A stretch of 64,000 nt of DNA from Bacillota bacterium (lineage in GTDB: Bacteria; Bacillota_I; Bacilli_A; RF39; UBA660): NCBI GenBank assembly GCA_015059405.1, contig SVAL01000002.1:62001-126000 (forward strand). Reading direction: 5' to 3'. The notes below the pieces were generated by a model that saw only the letters and a list, made by a program, of their open reading frames with translations, ran no database searches and was not told the origin of the DNA. Below, piece by piece: positions 1 through 7,240 of this stretch; positions within the stretch are counted from its first letter, which is position 1, and every line of letters begins with the position of its first letter. The translations under genes and the position numbers were made by a program.

Positions 1-326
1 CCAATAACACAATATTTATGTTGATTAATTATTTTATTATCATAACTATACTTCATATAATAGTCTAACATCGAAAGTTTTAAAATAATATCGTTTATAT
101 TTTTTTCTTTAATTCTTTTATTAGTATTTATTCGATAACTATGAATACATTCTATAATTTGAAACATAGTTAATTCTATCTGATTTCTTAATACCACATA
201 AAATTTTGGATAATTTATTAGTTCATTACTTATATATAGATTTGTTTGTTCAACCTTAGAAAGAAGAATAAATCCTTTATTATAATTAGTAAAAGTCTTA
301 TCAGAATTTTCAATTGAATTTTCCAT
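1..326 (-). CDS. avd: Avd-like DGR accessory protein (cut by window edge)
   Basis: Starts at the ATG at 326 with a GGAGG site five bases upstream; 108 codons are visible before the window ends. The protein is all-helical and resembles the four-helix-bundle Avd/S23-like family: it reads NELINYPKFYVVLRNQIELT, then FQIIECIHSY, then LSMLDYYMKYSYDNK. In known DGRs Avd forms a pentameric barrel that binds the reverse transcriptase and the template RNA and is required for mutagenic retrohoming. It lies directly downstream, on the same strand, of a template repeat and a variable-region gene, which strongly supports the call. The family is assigned by pattern, not by a search. The reverse transcriptase is expected beyond the left edge. 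Confidence 0.75.
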   Translation of the reverse strand, partial: MENSIENSDKTFTNYNKGFILLSKVEQTNLYISNELINYPKFYVVLRNQIELTMFQIIECIHSYRINTNKRIKEKNINDIILKLSMLDYYMKYSYDNKIINQHKYCVI

Positions 327-337
327 TTTTACCTCCA

Positions 338-360
338 CAAAAAAACTCCATTTAAGGAGT
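338..360 (-). terminator. Short hairpin with T-run between template repeat and avd
   Basis: Minus-strand stem ACTCC/GGAGT with loop TTAAAT, followed by seven T residues and then the GGAGG site of avd. It could end the template-repeat RNA or attenuate read-through into avd. The stem has only 5 bp, so the call is weak. Confidence 0.4.
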
Positions 361-560
361 AAAAAATCATAACTTTCCTAATATTATCATTTTTTATATA
401 CAAAACATGTATATATATTTAGGAACCTAAGTTCACAAGGTATAAAACTTGTTTCTCTACTTTGAAGTATAGGAATAACCTTCATAAGCAATATAACATT
501 ATATTATATGCCACCATTCATAGTAAGCCATAACCAACTACACTAAGTTAAAGCGAGAAT

Positions 561-662
561 CTGGACGCAGGCTGTTAGTATTATTAACATTGTTGTTGTT
601 CACATTACCTGTATTGTTAACGTTCCATTCGTTAGCATTTGTTGAATTGAAGCCGGCCGGGC
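561..662 (-). repeat. DGR template repeat (TR)
   Basis: 102-bp non-coding template matching 880-981 without gaps (offset 319). The coding strand is rich in AAC/AAT codons, which can mutate to about 15 amino acids but never to a stop. Of 38 adenines, 17 differ in the variable region, and no other base differs. The first 23 bases (561-583) and the last 15 (648-662) are identical in both copies; these are the candidate IMH end and 5' anchor. The flank at 663-700 is GC-richer than its surroundings and is not shared with the VR; it probably belongs to the folded template RNA. A possible promoter upstream on the minus strand (TTGGTA, 17 bp, TTATAG) is weak. The 327-560 stretch holds no other gene I can support. 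Confidence 0.95.
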
Positions 663-763
663 GAGGACGAAAGCCCGAGACCAGGAAGAAGCAACCTGCA
701 ATTAACAGTTTTAACCTATAACTATATATTAAAATAGTTACCAAAATTAATTAAATTTGAGAT

Positions 764-791
764 AAGTTAAAGACGAGGGCGTCTTTAACTT
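764..791. other. 12-bp perfect hairpin downstream of the VR gene
   Basis: Perfect inverted repeat AAGTTAAAGACG / CGTCTTTAACTT with a four-base loop (AGGG on +, CCCT on -), 11 bp past the stop of the target gene and about 90 bp past the end of the VR. DGRs commonly need a hairpin or cruciform with a four-base loop downstream of the VR for retrohoming. No strong T-run follows on the minus strand, so it is a poor terminator. Confidence 0.55.
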
Positions 792-802
792 CGTACTCAT
801 TT

Positions 803-2263
803 CTAGCTAGTTTTAACTACATAAGGATCAGCACTTGTTCCTGACCCTGTTGCCAGTGCGCCAGTTGACAGGTTAATAACTGGACGCAGGCTGTTAGTAT
901 TAGTAACATAGTAGTTGTACACACGACCCGGATAGTCAACGTACCATACGCGAGCATATGTAGAAGTGAAGCCGGCCGGGCTCATTGTCCATATTGAATA
1001 ACTTCCATTATATAAATAATAATTTGAGTTAGGTTTTCCATAATATCCACCTGCATGTATTACTTCATCATATGTTATTAATCCTACTTTACTATTTAAA
1101 ACACCTTTTCCATTTCCATCTGTTGTACATTTAAAATCAGGTGTATAAGCAGTATATACTGCCATTGTTGCATCACCACTTGTATAACTTGTTGAATATT
1201 TTACTTTTGCTTGTTCACAAAATTTTCCTGTTGCTACATATGAATCGTACCCTTTATCTTCAATATTAGTTTTGTACCAACTCTCTACTTGTGTTTTTGC
1301 ATTACTTCCATTTGAATAATACATCTTATCAAATGTATTATAAGTACTATTAAATGCATATCCACCAGTACCTACTCTACCATCTAATATTAATCTTACT
1401 GTTCCATCTTCATTTATTCTTATTATTTTCCATTTTAATCCAGCAAATTCAACATTATTATTTGCAACATTTCCTCTAAAATAATATGTTGTTCCACCAT
1501 TTGTATTATTTGATGAATATAATCCACTTGCATCAGTTGTATTATTACTTGATGTTGTTAATGTTGGTGTTGCTGTAATTGTTGGATTATTTTTCTTTAT
1601 TAGATTAACTAAACTACTTCCACTTTGTGCCTTTTCTTCTTCTACAGTTGCATAGTTATCTCCTTTTTGTTGAAGTGTACATGTACTTTCTCCATCTCCA
1701 ACATTTCCTTCACTTTCTGATACTAATACAACTAAATCAGTATCTGCATCAACATTAAATCCATTCCAATTATTTACTGCTGTTATAGTTGTAACTTTAC
1801 CACTTGTTGGTTTTGATAATTCTAGTCCTGTTTCTATTTGTTTTCCTTGCTCATTTAGTTTTGCTTGGCTTGTTGGATATAATCCATATCCAGCACTATC
1901 TTTAAATGTATATCCATAAGTATATGAAGATGTCTCATCATCATATTGAATTAATACATATGCCCAGTAAGCATTACTTGCTTGATGCCATGCTCCAAAT
2001 GGATTTGTTCCTCCTCTTTCTAAGGCAATACATTCTACTGGTACTGCATAAATTGTATTTTCTCCAGTAAACGTATATGTTAAATCATTTACTTCATTTA
2101 CCATTGCTGTTATATAGTTTCCTATTGTTGATACAACAGTCTTCTTTCTTGACTGTGTAATATACTTTGTTACACTTGGTATAGCTATTGCCATAAGTAA
2201 ACCTAGTATTACTATTACAGCTAGTAACTCTATTAACGTAAACCCTTTTCTTTTTTTCTTCAT
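803..2263 (-). CDS. DGR target: prepilin-like protein with C-terminal variable region
   Basis: 486 residues from the ATG at 2263 (GAGGAG site upstream; an in-frame GTG three codons earlier is less likely). Residues 6-30 carry a class III prepilin signature (KGFTLIELLAVIVILGLLMA): basic leader, G before F, E five residues into the hydrophobic helix. This is the form processed by a prepilin peptidase and assembled into pseudopili. The middle is Thr/Asn-rich. The C-terminal third begins near YYFRGNVANNNVEFAGLKWK and ends SLRPVINLSTG, a layout typical of C-type-lectin-like DGR target domains. The variable stretch runs from PAGF to SLRP (encoded by 880-981); 13 of its residues differ from the template, mostly template Asn changed to Tyr, Arg, Thr or Asp. 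The likely role is a surface-displayed, hypervariable ligand-binding fibre subunit. The pilin and VR parts are clear; the fold of the C-terminal domain is inferred. Confidence 0.9.
   Translation of the reverse strand: MKKKRKGFTLIELLAVIVILGLLMAIAIPSVTKYITQSRKKTVVSTIGNYITAMVNEVNDLTYTFTGENTIYAVPVECIALERGGTNPFGAWHQASNAYWAYVLIQYDDETSSYTYGYTFKDSAGYGLYPTSQAKLNEQGKQIETGLELSKPTSGKVTTITAVNNWNGFNVDADTDLVVLVSESEGNVGDGESTCTLQQKGDNYATVEEEKAQSGSSLVNLIKKNNPTITATPTLTTSSNNTTDASGLYSSNNTNGGTTYYFRGNVANNNVEFAGLKWKIIRINEDGTVRLILDGRVGTGGYAFNSTYNTFDKMYYSNGSNAKTQVESWYKTNIEDKGYDSYVATGKFCEQAKVKYSTSYTSGDATMAVYTAYTPDFKCTTDGNGKGVLNSKVGLITYDEVIHAGGYYGKPNSNYYLYNGSYSIWTMSPAGFTSTYARVWYVDYPGRVYNYYVTNTNSLRPVINLSTGALATGSGTSADPYVVKTS
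880..981 (-). repeat. DGR variable region (VR)
   Basis: 102-bp copy of the template repeat at 561-662, inside the 3' part of the prepilin-like gene. It differs at 17 positions, every one a template adenine on the coding strand (T on the + strand: template positions 584, 591, 594, 600, 605, 606, 610, 612, 615, 618, 624, 629, 632, 633, 639, 643, 647). Replacements include T, C and G. Both ends are identical to the template. This is the pattern left by Avd/RT adenine mutagenesis followed by one-way transfer. Confidence 0.96.
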
Positions 2264-2368
2264 TTTACACACTCCTCTATTCTATATTTAAATAATACTA
2301 TAATTCGACTTGTTTTTTATTTTGTGCAATCATACGATTGCTCAAAAAATAATAATATTCTTTTTACA

Positions 2369-2397
2369 TTTACACTAATGTTTTTATATGTTATTAT
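2369..2397 (+). promoter_or_regulatory. Promoter of antisense RNA
   Basis: TTTACA (-35, 2369-2374), 17-bp spacer, TATTAT (-10, 2392-2397) preceded by TG in the extended -10 position. Predicted start near 2404, pointing into the 3' end of the small toxin gene on the other strand. Confidence 0.7.
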
Positions 2398-2403
2398 GTA
2401 TGT

Positions 2404-2512
2404 AGATGAAGGTAACTTCATAAAATAAAAAGGATACATTTGATTTGGGCATCAAATGCATTCCCTTTCTGGTTCTGCATCTGAAATCACGTTAGTGACT
2501 CAGATGCTTTTT
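2404..2512 (+). ncRNA. Putative type I antitoxin RNA
   Basis: About 110 nt, bounded by a strong sigma-A-type promoter (2369-2397) and an intrinsic terminator (2477-2513). It contains no convincing ORF with a ribosome site. It runs opposite the small hydrophobic peptide gene (2512-2589) and reaches its stop codon, the tail-to-tail overlap seen in TxpA/RatA- and BsrG/SR4-type pairs. Role inferred from layout. Confidence 0.6.
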
Positions 2513-2513
2513 T
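2477..2513 (+). terminator. Terminator of antisense RNA
   Basis: Stem GCATCTGA/TCAGATGC with an inner TCAC/GTGA helix and GTTA loop, followed by seven T residues. The 3' edge overlaps the stop codon of the toxin gene on the minus strand. Confidence 0.8.
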
Positions 2514-2589
2514 ATTTCAGTAATAAAAGTATTACCACTATAAATAGTAGTATGATTATAATAAATAGAGATTTTTCTCTTTTTGTCAT
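2512..2589 (-). CDS. Small hydrophobic toxin-like peptide (type I TA)
   Basis: 25-residue ORF beginning MTKREKSLFIIIILLFIVV and ending with four Leu and a Lys: a charged start, then one membrane helix. It is preceded by a G-rich ribosome site (GGGTGGTGGTAG) about five bases before the ATG. A TATAAT box at 2656-2661 gives a likely start near 2649; no good -35 is visible. Size, single helix, antisense RNA on the other strand and complementary mRNA ends all match type I membrane toxins of Firmicutes (Fst, TxpA, holin-like toxins), although the sequence is not one I can assign to a named family. The rest of 2264-2705 holds no other gene. Confidence 0.6.
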   Translation of the reverse strand: MTKREKSLFIIIILLFIVVILLLLK

Positions 2590-2705
2590 ATCTACCACCA
2601 CCCTTCTTTTACCCCTGAATTTAGAAGGGAAAGCATCTGATTATCAAATGTATCAATTATATTGTTATTCTTTTGTTTTATTTTTCCTATAAAAAAAAGG
2701 TATTT

Positions 2706-3752
2706 CTACCTTTCATTAATTAATATAAATAATAAACTATTACTTCTTTTTAAATCATTATCATTTATTAAGATTGAATCTTTGATACAAATCTTATTTT
2801 TATTTAATACATTTAAAATTGTATCATTACCTCTAATATATAATACATTCTTTTCATTTATTCCTAACTTATCAAAGAAACAGTTAAAAAATGTTTCATT
2901 TACTTTCGTAAGTATATATTTTTTATAATCTATATGACTTAATAATCCCATTGTTAACAACAACTGATTTTTATCAAAGATTAAATCCCCTAAATATTCT
3001 TCTACTAATGGTTTGATTTTTGAATCAACAAATGAGTTTTTCTTATATTCTCCCCATTTAACATTACTACCACATACTTTAGATATTTTATCTTTATATT
3101 CTTTATAAAAATCTTTTTCGTACTTTAATAATTCTTGATCTAAATCTAAACACAAATTATTTTTTGTTTTATTTCCTACCATCTTCTTATAAAGATTTTT
3201 AGCAACTACATCTCGATAGATACTATCAAATTCTTTTATTTTTAATCCACCAAAACGATCAACAAATTTATTTAATTCAATCTTTACTTCACTCTTTTGA
3301 ACTCTACTTAATCCTGCATCAATTTCAAACATGATAAAACTTCCAACTTCAGGTATAATATCTATTCTAATAATATATTTATATTTTCTATCATTCATTT
3401 CATATACTATTTTTGTTTTATCACAAACTACATAACTATAATATCCCAAAGAGAAAAATAAATTTACATAATTTTCATACTCTGAAATACTTGCATTTAT
3501 ATTATTTTCAAACTTATGTAATTTACCTAGTAAAGCATCAGACTTTCCCTTGTAAGTAATATACATATTAGTATTATTAATTTTCCGAATCCTCAGACAA
3601 TTTAAGTTTTTTATAAACTTACTATCATAATCAATAAAATATTCATCTACAACGTTGTTTTCACTCATCTTTGTAAATCCTAGAAATTCCGCAAACTTAA
3701 TAAAGTTTTCTGGTTCCAAACAATAAAATTTCTTATCAGTTACAATCTTCAT
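2706..3752 (-). CDS. CYTH-like domain protein
   Basis: 348 residues from the ATG at 3752, which has GAGGG upstream; the ORF opens seven codons earlier without a ribosome site. Residues about 1-155 show the alternating strand pattern of CYTH/triphosphate-tunnel proteins: EYFIDYDS, then NCLRIRKI, then MYITYKGK, and later RIDIIPEVGSFIMFEIDAG. CYTH enzymes act on triphosphates such as ThTP, PPP or ATP. The N-terminal ExExK metal/phosphate motif normally seen is absent (MKIVTDKKF here), so activity is uncertain. The C-terminal half (about 190 residues) is not recognised. The gene stands alone between the toxin locus and the LysR gene. Confidence 0.5.
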   Translation of the reverse strand: MKIVTDKKFYCLEPENFIKFAEFLGFTKMSENNVVDEYFIDYDSKFIKNLNCLRIRKINNTNMYITYKGKSDALLGKLHKFENNINASISEYENYVNLFFSLGYYSYVVCDKTKIVYEMNDRKYKYIIRIDIIPEVGSFIMFEIDAGLSRVQKSEVKIELNKFVDRFGGLKIKEFDSIYRDVVAKNLYKKMVGNKTKNNLCLDLDQELLKYEKDFYKEYKDKISKVCGSNVKWGEYKKNSFVDSKIKPLVEEYLGDLIFDKNQLLLTMGLLSHIDYKKYILTKVNETFFNCFFDKLGINEKNVLYIRGNDTILNVLNKNKICIKDSILINDNDLKRSNSLLFILINER

Positions 3753-3806
3753 ACTAATATCCCTCACTTCCATATTTAAATAAATCTTTTTTTATATAAA
3801 ATAGTC

Positions 3807-4697
3807 TTAAATAATATCACTACTTATTTCTTCTTCAATAAATATTTTCGCAATATTAGTTAAATAACTATTAATATAAACTAAATTAATTTCCATTCCT
3901 GGTAAATCTTCCTTTATATCTATATATTCCAATATATTGGCATCTACTAAATATTGAACAGCTGGTTTTACTACATATCCAATTCCTAAGTTTCTTCTTG
4001 CTGCATCTATTATTAATTCTTCTGTTTCAAATTCTAAAACAGAGTTTATTTTTATATCACCTTCAAATAAATAATTTTCTAAATTCTTTCTGAGTGAACT
4101 TCTCGAAAGAGGTAAAATTAAGTTTTCATTTTCTAAATCACTTAAATATTTAAATTTCTTTTCATTATCTTTTGATTTAACAAAACAAGTGCTTAACGAA
4201 CAAATCGGTTTTATTTCAATATTATTATAGAGGCTCTCTACAGGTGATGAGTCTATCACAAAATCTACTTTTCTTTCTTCCAATTTATCTATTAAAGCAC
4301 TTGTTGATAAGTCTATTAATTCTATTACGATTTTAGGGTGTTTTTTTCTAAATCGATCTATTTTATTCATTAAATAATTTCTAACGATATGCGATCTAAC
4401 CCCAATGATAATACGTCCTTCTTCTGTATCGTTCATCGACATTAAAACACGATTACAAGACATTAAAAGATCTTTAATATCTTTTAAATATTTATACAAA
4501 ATTTCTCCAGATGGTGTTAATTCAATTCCTTTATTATCTCTATAAAACAAAAGCACACCCAAATCTTCCTCTAATTTGGACATGCTTTTACTTACGGCTG
4601 GTTGTGACACAAAGAGTTTGTTTGCGGCGTCCAAAAAACTTTTGGAATTAGCTACTTCATAAAAAATTTTTAAAGAATTCAAATTTATATTTTCCAT
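3807..4697 (-). CDS. LysR family transcriptional regulator
   Basis: 296 residues, the usual family length. Residues 1-62 form the winged helix-turn-helix (LNSLKIFYEVANSKSFLDAA, SQPAVSKSMSKLEEDLGVLL, ELTPSG). Residues 90-290 are the two-lobed effector-binding domain (IIIGVRSHIVRNYL, VDFVIDSS, LGIGYVVKP). It is encoded upstream of the CYTH-like gene on the same strand with a 54-bp gap, so they may be co-transcribed. The ligand and target genes cannot be told from sequence. Confidence 0.9.
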   Translation of the reverse strand: MENINLNSLKIFYEVANSKSFLDAANKLFVSQPAVSKSMSKLEEDLGVLLFYRDNKGIELTPSGEILYKYLKDIKDLLMSCNRVLMSMNDTEEGRIIIGVRSHIVRNYLMNKIDRFRKKHPKIVIELIDLSTSALIDKLEERKVDFVIDSSPVESLYNNIEIKPICSLSTCFVKSKDNEKKFKYLSDLENENLILPLSRSSLRKNLENYLFEGDIKINSVLEFETEELIIDAARRNLGIGYVVKPAVQYLVDANILEYIDIKEDLPGMEINLVYINSYLTNIAKIFIEEEISSDII

Positions 4698-4807
4698 CCT
4701 ACATCACTTAAACTAAGTATAGTACAAATAAAATAAAAATCAAGTAATAATAAATAAAAATATCATAACAAAAAGTTATGACCTACATAAATGAAATTTA
4801 TGTAATA

Positions 4808-4834
4808 AAAAAACTATAAAATTAATTATAGTTT
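4808..4834 (-). terminator. Terminator after the prolyl-tRNA editing gene
   Basis: Inverted repeat AAACTATAA/TTATAGTTT with seven T residues on the minus strand, 9 bp past the stop of the gene ending at 4843. Confidence 0.7.
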
Positions 4835-4842
4835 CTTCTATT

Positions 4843-5304
4843 TTAAAAATTAATATATTTATGATTTTGATCTTCTATAAATTTAATTAAATCATCATAA
4901 CTAACAGAAATAGTTTTAGTATTAGTATTAGGATGAAATAATAATTTATTATTTTTTAAATCTTTATCTATCAATAACATTACTTTATTATCTTTATCAT
5001 TAATAATACCAAAAGGAGTTACACTACCTTCTTCTAAATCTAATATTTCTTTTAACCTATTACTACTTGCAAAAGATAGTCTACTACAACCAATAATATT
5101 CATTAATTCTTTTATATCCGCTCTTTTATTTTCTTCTAATATAACTAAATAATAATTCTTTTTATCTGTTAAAAATAGGTTTTTACTACCTATTCCTTCT
5201 ATCATATTTTCTATATTTTTAGCTTCTTCTACAGTCATAACTTTTTCATGACTAACTTCTTCATAAACAATATTTAATTTATCTAATACTTCATATAAAT
5301 TCAT
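4843..5304 (-). CDS. YbaK/ProX-type aminoacyl-tRNA deacylase
   Basis: 153 residues spanning a whole YbaK/ProRS-INS editing domain: EEVSHEKVMTVEEAKNIEN at the start, GIGSKNLFLTDKKNYYLVIL, the conserved GSVTPFGIIND turn and LLFHPNTNTKTISVSYDDL near the end. Free-standing members remove alanine or cysteine mischarged on tRNA-Pro. It follows alr with a 9-bp gap, so the two form an operon; both touch D/L-alanine metabolism, which may or may not be meaningful. The K in GSKNLFL matches the catalytic lysine position of the family. Confidence 0.88.
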   Translation of the reverse strand: MNLYEVLDKLNIVYEEVSHEKVMTVEEAKNIENMIEGIGSKNLFLTDKKNYYLVILEENKRADIKELMNIIGCSRLSFASSNRLKEILDLEEGSVTPFGIINDKDNKVMLLIDKDLKNNKLLFHPNTNTKTISVSYDDLIKFIEDQNHKYINF

Positions 5305-5313
5305 AACTTACTC

Positions 5314-6393
5314 CTATCTTATAAATAATCTAGGAACTCTATCTGAAATAGTACTAATAACTTCATAATTAATTTGATCAGTTTTTAAAGCAATTTCTTC
5401 AATAGTAATAATATCATTATCCCAAATATAGACATCTTCTCCTACATTAACATCATCTAAATCAGTTACATCAATCATTAAACTATCCATACAGATATTC
5501 CCAACTATTGGACATCTTTTATTTCTTACAATAATACTACCATTATAACGCCGTTTAACTCCATCCGCATACCCTATTGGTATAGTTGCAATTTTACTTT
5601 TTCTACTAGTTATAAATTTTCTAGAATAACCAATTGAAGTACCTTCTTCTACTTCTTTCAAAAAAGTTATTTTTGATTTTAAAGTACATACTGGTTTTAA
5701 ATCTATTTTTTCAAAAGTTTTATCAAAAGATTCATATCCATACATAATTATACCTGCTCTAACTAAATTGTAATAACTATTTGGATAATTTAAAATTCCA
5801 TTAGATGCAGAACAATGAACATATTTTACTTTACCAATTAAATTTTCGATTTTTGATACTGAAGATGAAAAAACATCTAATTGTTTTTTGGTATATTCAT
5901 CATCATAATCAGCACTTGATAAATGGGTATAAACCCCTTCAACAATAATATTTGAATTATTTTTTAATAAAGAAATAAAACTTTCTATTTCTAAAGGATT
6001 AATCCCTGTTCTACCCATTCCTGTTTCTATTTCTATATGAATTCTTACTTTTTTATTAGTCTTAATTAATTCCTCTAAAAAAGATTTATCACTCAAACCA
6101 ATTACTATATCATTTTCTATAATACTATTTATTTCATCAACATAAGGTTGATTTAAAACAAAGATATCATTTTTATATCCATTCTTTCTTAAAACAACAC
6201 CTTCATCTACTAATGCAACACCTACTATATTAAAACTATTAATTATATCAGTACAAAAATTAATATGAGTACCATAACCATTAGCTTTTATAATAGGCAT
6301 AACATCTACACCATTTGTATATTTTTTAATTTGTTCAATATTATATAAAAAATTATTTAAATTAACTTCCATTCTAGTTGGCCTAGTTACCAT
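5314..6393 (-). CDS. alr: Alanine racemase
   Basis: 359 residues, full length. It interconverts L- and D-alanine with pyridoxal phosphate to supply D-Ala for peptidoglycan. The PLP lysine is in PIIKANGYGTHI (about residue 36). The second catalytic residue is the Tyr of TSIGYSRKF, followed by IATIPIGYADGVKRRY and GNICMDSLMIDVT, all standard Alr landmarks. It is the first gene of a pair with the tRNA editing gene; an intrinsic terminator separates it from the acetyltransferase gene upstream. Confidence 0.96.
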   Translation of the reverse strand: MVTRPTRMEVNLNNFLYNIEQIKKYTNGVDVMPIIKANGYGTHINFCTDIINSFNIVGVALVDEGVVLRKNGYKNDIFVLNQPYVDEINSIIENDIVIGLSDKSFLEELIKTNKKVRIHIEIETGMGRTGINPLEIESFISLLKNNSNIIVEGVYTHLSSADYDDEYTKKQLDVFSSSVSKIENLIGKVKYVHCSASNGILNYPNSYYNLVRAGIIMYGYESFDKTFEKIDLKPVCTLKSKITFLKEVEEGTSIGYSRKFITSRKSKIATIPIGYADGVKRRYNGSIIVRNKRCPIVGNICMDSLMIDVTDLDDVNVGEDVYIWDNDIITIEEIALKTDQINYEVISTISDRVPRLFIR

Positions 6394-6422
6394 ATAATCA
6401 CCACCAATATAAGTATATAAAT

Positions 6423-6449
6423 AAAACCTACATAATATCAGTAGGTTTT
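6423..6449 (-). terminator. Terminator after the acetyltransferase gene
   Basis: Nine-bp stem AAAACCTAC/GTAGGTTTT with a T-rich tail on the minus strand, between the maa-like gene and alr. Confidence 0.65.
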
Positions 6450-6463
6450 AAAATTTTACCTAT

Positions 6464-7018
6464 TTAAATATTTTTAATTACTTTACAAGGATTACCAACT
6501 GCAACTACATTAGAAGGAATATCCTTTGTAACAACACTACCAGCACCTATTACAACATTACTACCAATTGTAACTCCTGGAACAACTACAACATTTCCAC
6601 CAAACCAAACATTGTCTCCTACAACTATTGGTTTAACATATTCAAGTCCTTTATTTCTTTCTTCATAATCAAAAGGATGACCTGCTGTGTAAAAACCACA
6701 ATTAGGACCTATAAATACATTATCACCAAACTTAACCATCCCACCATCTAAAATAGTTAAATTATGATTAGAATAAAAATTATCACCAAATTCTATATTA
6801 TATCCATAATCACAAAAGAAAGGTTGTTCAACTAAAAAATTACCATTTACTTTACCAATAATTTTTTTCATTAATTCATTTCTTTTTTCATAATCAGATG
6901 GTCTTAAATTATTATATTCGAAACATAAATCTTGAGTCAGAGTTCTTTCTTTAATTAACTCCTCATCATAATTAGGATTATATATTTCATAATTAAGCAT
7001 TTTTTCTTTTTCTGTCAT
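6464..7018 (-). CDS. Maltose/galactoside O-acetyltransferase family protein
   Basis: 184 residues, left-handed beta-helix acetyltransferase. An N-terminal Mac domain (residues 1-60, MTEKEKMLNYEIYNP, DLCFEYNNLRPSD) is followed by hexapeptide repeats (IEFGDNFYSNHNLTILDGG, VKFGDNVFIGPNCGFYTAGH, IVVGDNVWFGGNVVVVPGV, IGAGSVVTKDIPSNVVAVGN). The His in TAGHPF is the catalytic base of the family. It transfers acetyl from acetyl-CoA to a sugar 6-hydroxyl; the substrate is not predictable. Monocistronic, with its own terminator. Confidence 0.92.
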   Translation of the reverse strand: MTEKEKMLNYEIYNPNYDEELIKERTLTQDLCFEYNNLRPSDYEKRNELMKKIIGKVNGNFLVEQPFFCDYGYNIEFGDNFYSNHNLTILDGGMVKFGDNVFIGPNCGFYTAGHPFDYEERNKGLEYVKPIVVGDNVWFGGNVVVVPGVTIGSNVVIGAGSVVTKDIPSNVVAVGNPCKVIKNI

Positions 7019-7055
7019 ATTATCACCATATCAAGTATAACATAAAAAACAAAAC

Positions 7056-7078
7056 AAAAAAACTTGGAAATCCAAGTT
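7056..7078 (-). terminator. Terminator after tRNA-Ser
   Basis: Stem AACTTGGA/TCCAAGTT, two-base loop, then a long T-run on the minus strand, 12 bp after the tRNA 3' end. Confidence 0.75.
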
Positions 7079-7089
7079 TAATTCATATA

Positions 7090-7180
7090 TGGCGGAGATA
7101 GAGAGATTTGAACTCTCGCGCCAGTTTCCCGACCTACACCCTTAGCAGGGGCGCCTCTTCAGCCTCTTGAGTATATCTCC
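7090..7180 (-). tRNA. tRNA-Ser (anticodon GCU)
   Basis: 91 nt with encoded CCA. Acceptor stem GGAGATA/TATCTCC, discriminator G, anticodon loop CTGCTAA giving GCT, long class II variable arm, and T-loop TTCAAAT. Reads AGC/AGU codons. Confidence 0.97.
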
Positions 7181-7240
7181 ATAACGCTTACATGATTAAT
7201 TATAACCTAAATAAAACTAAATAGTCAACAAAAAAAGAAC

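Larger units (their letters stand above)
2433..2654. repeat. 12-bp inverted repeat flanking the toxin locus
   Basis: GATACATTTGAT at 2433-2444 and its exact reverse complement at 2643-2654; next to each is a further partly complementary stretch (TTCCCTTT near 2461 and AAGGGAAA near 2625). In a toxin mRNA starting near 2650 these would be its 5' and 3' ends, allowing the long-distance pairing that keeps type I toxin mRNAs untranslated. The alternative is ends of a very small mobile element, but no target duplication is seen. Confidence 0.6.

Noticed and set aside
538..744. 68-residue Asn-rich ORF over the template repeat
   Set aside because: The ORF arises because the TR copies coding sequence; it has no ribosome site, and its ends are unrelated to any protein.
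561..981. Two similar repeats as CRISPR or simple duplication
   Set aside because: Only two copies, not spaced regularly, and all differences are at adenines, which fits only a DGR.
2433..2654. MITE bounded by 12-bp inverted repeats
   Set aside because: No target duplication and no second copy in the window; pairing of mRNA ends explains the repeat better.
2456..2692. Open frame on the + strand
   Set aside because: Antisense to the small toxin gene and crossing the terminator; no ribosome site.
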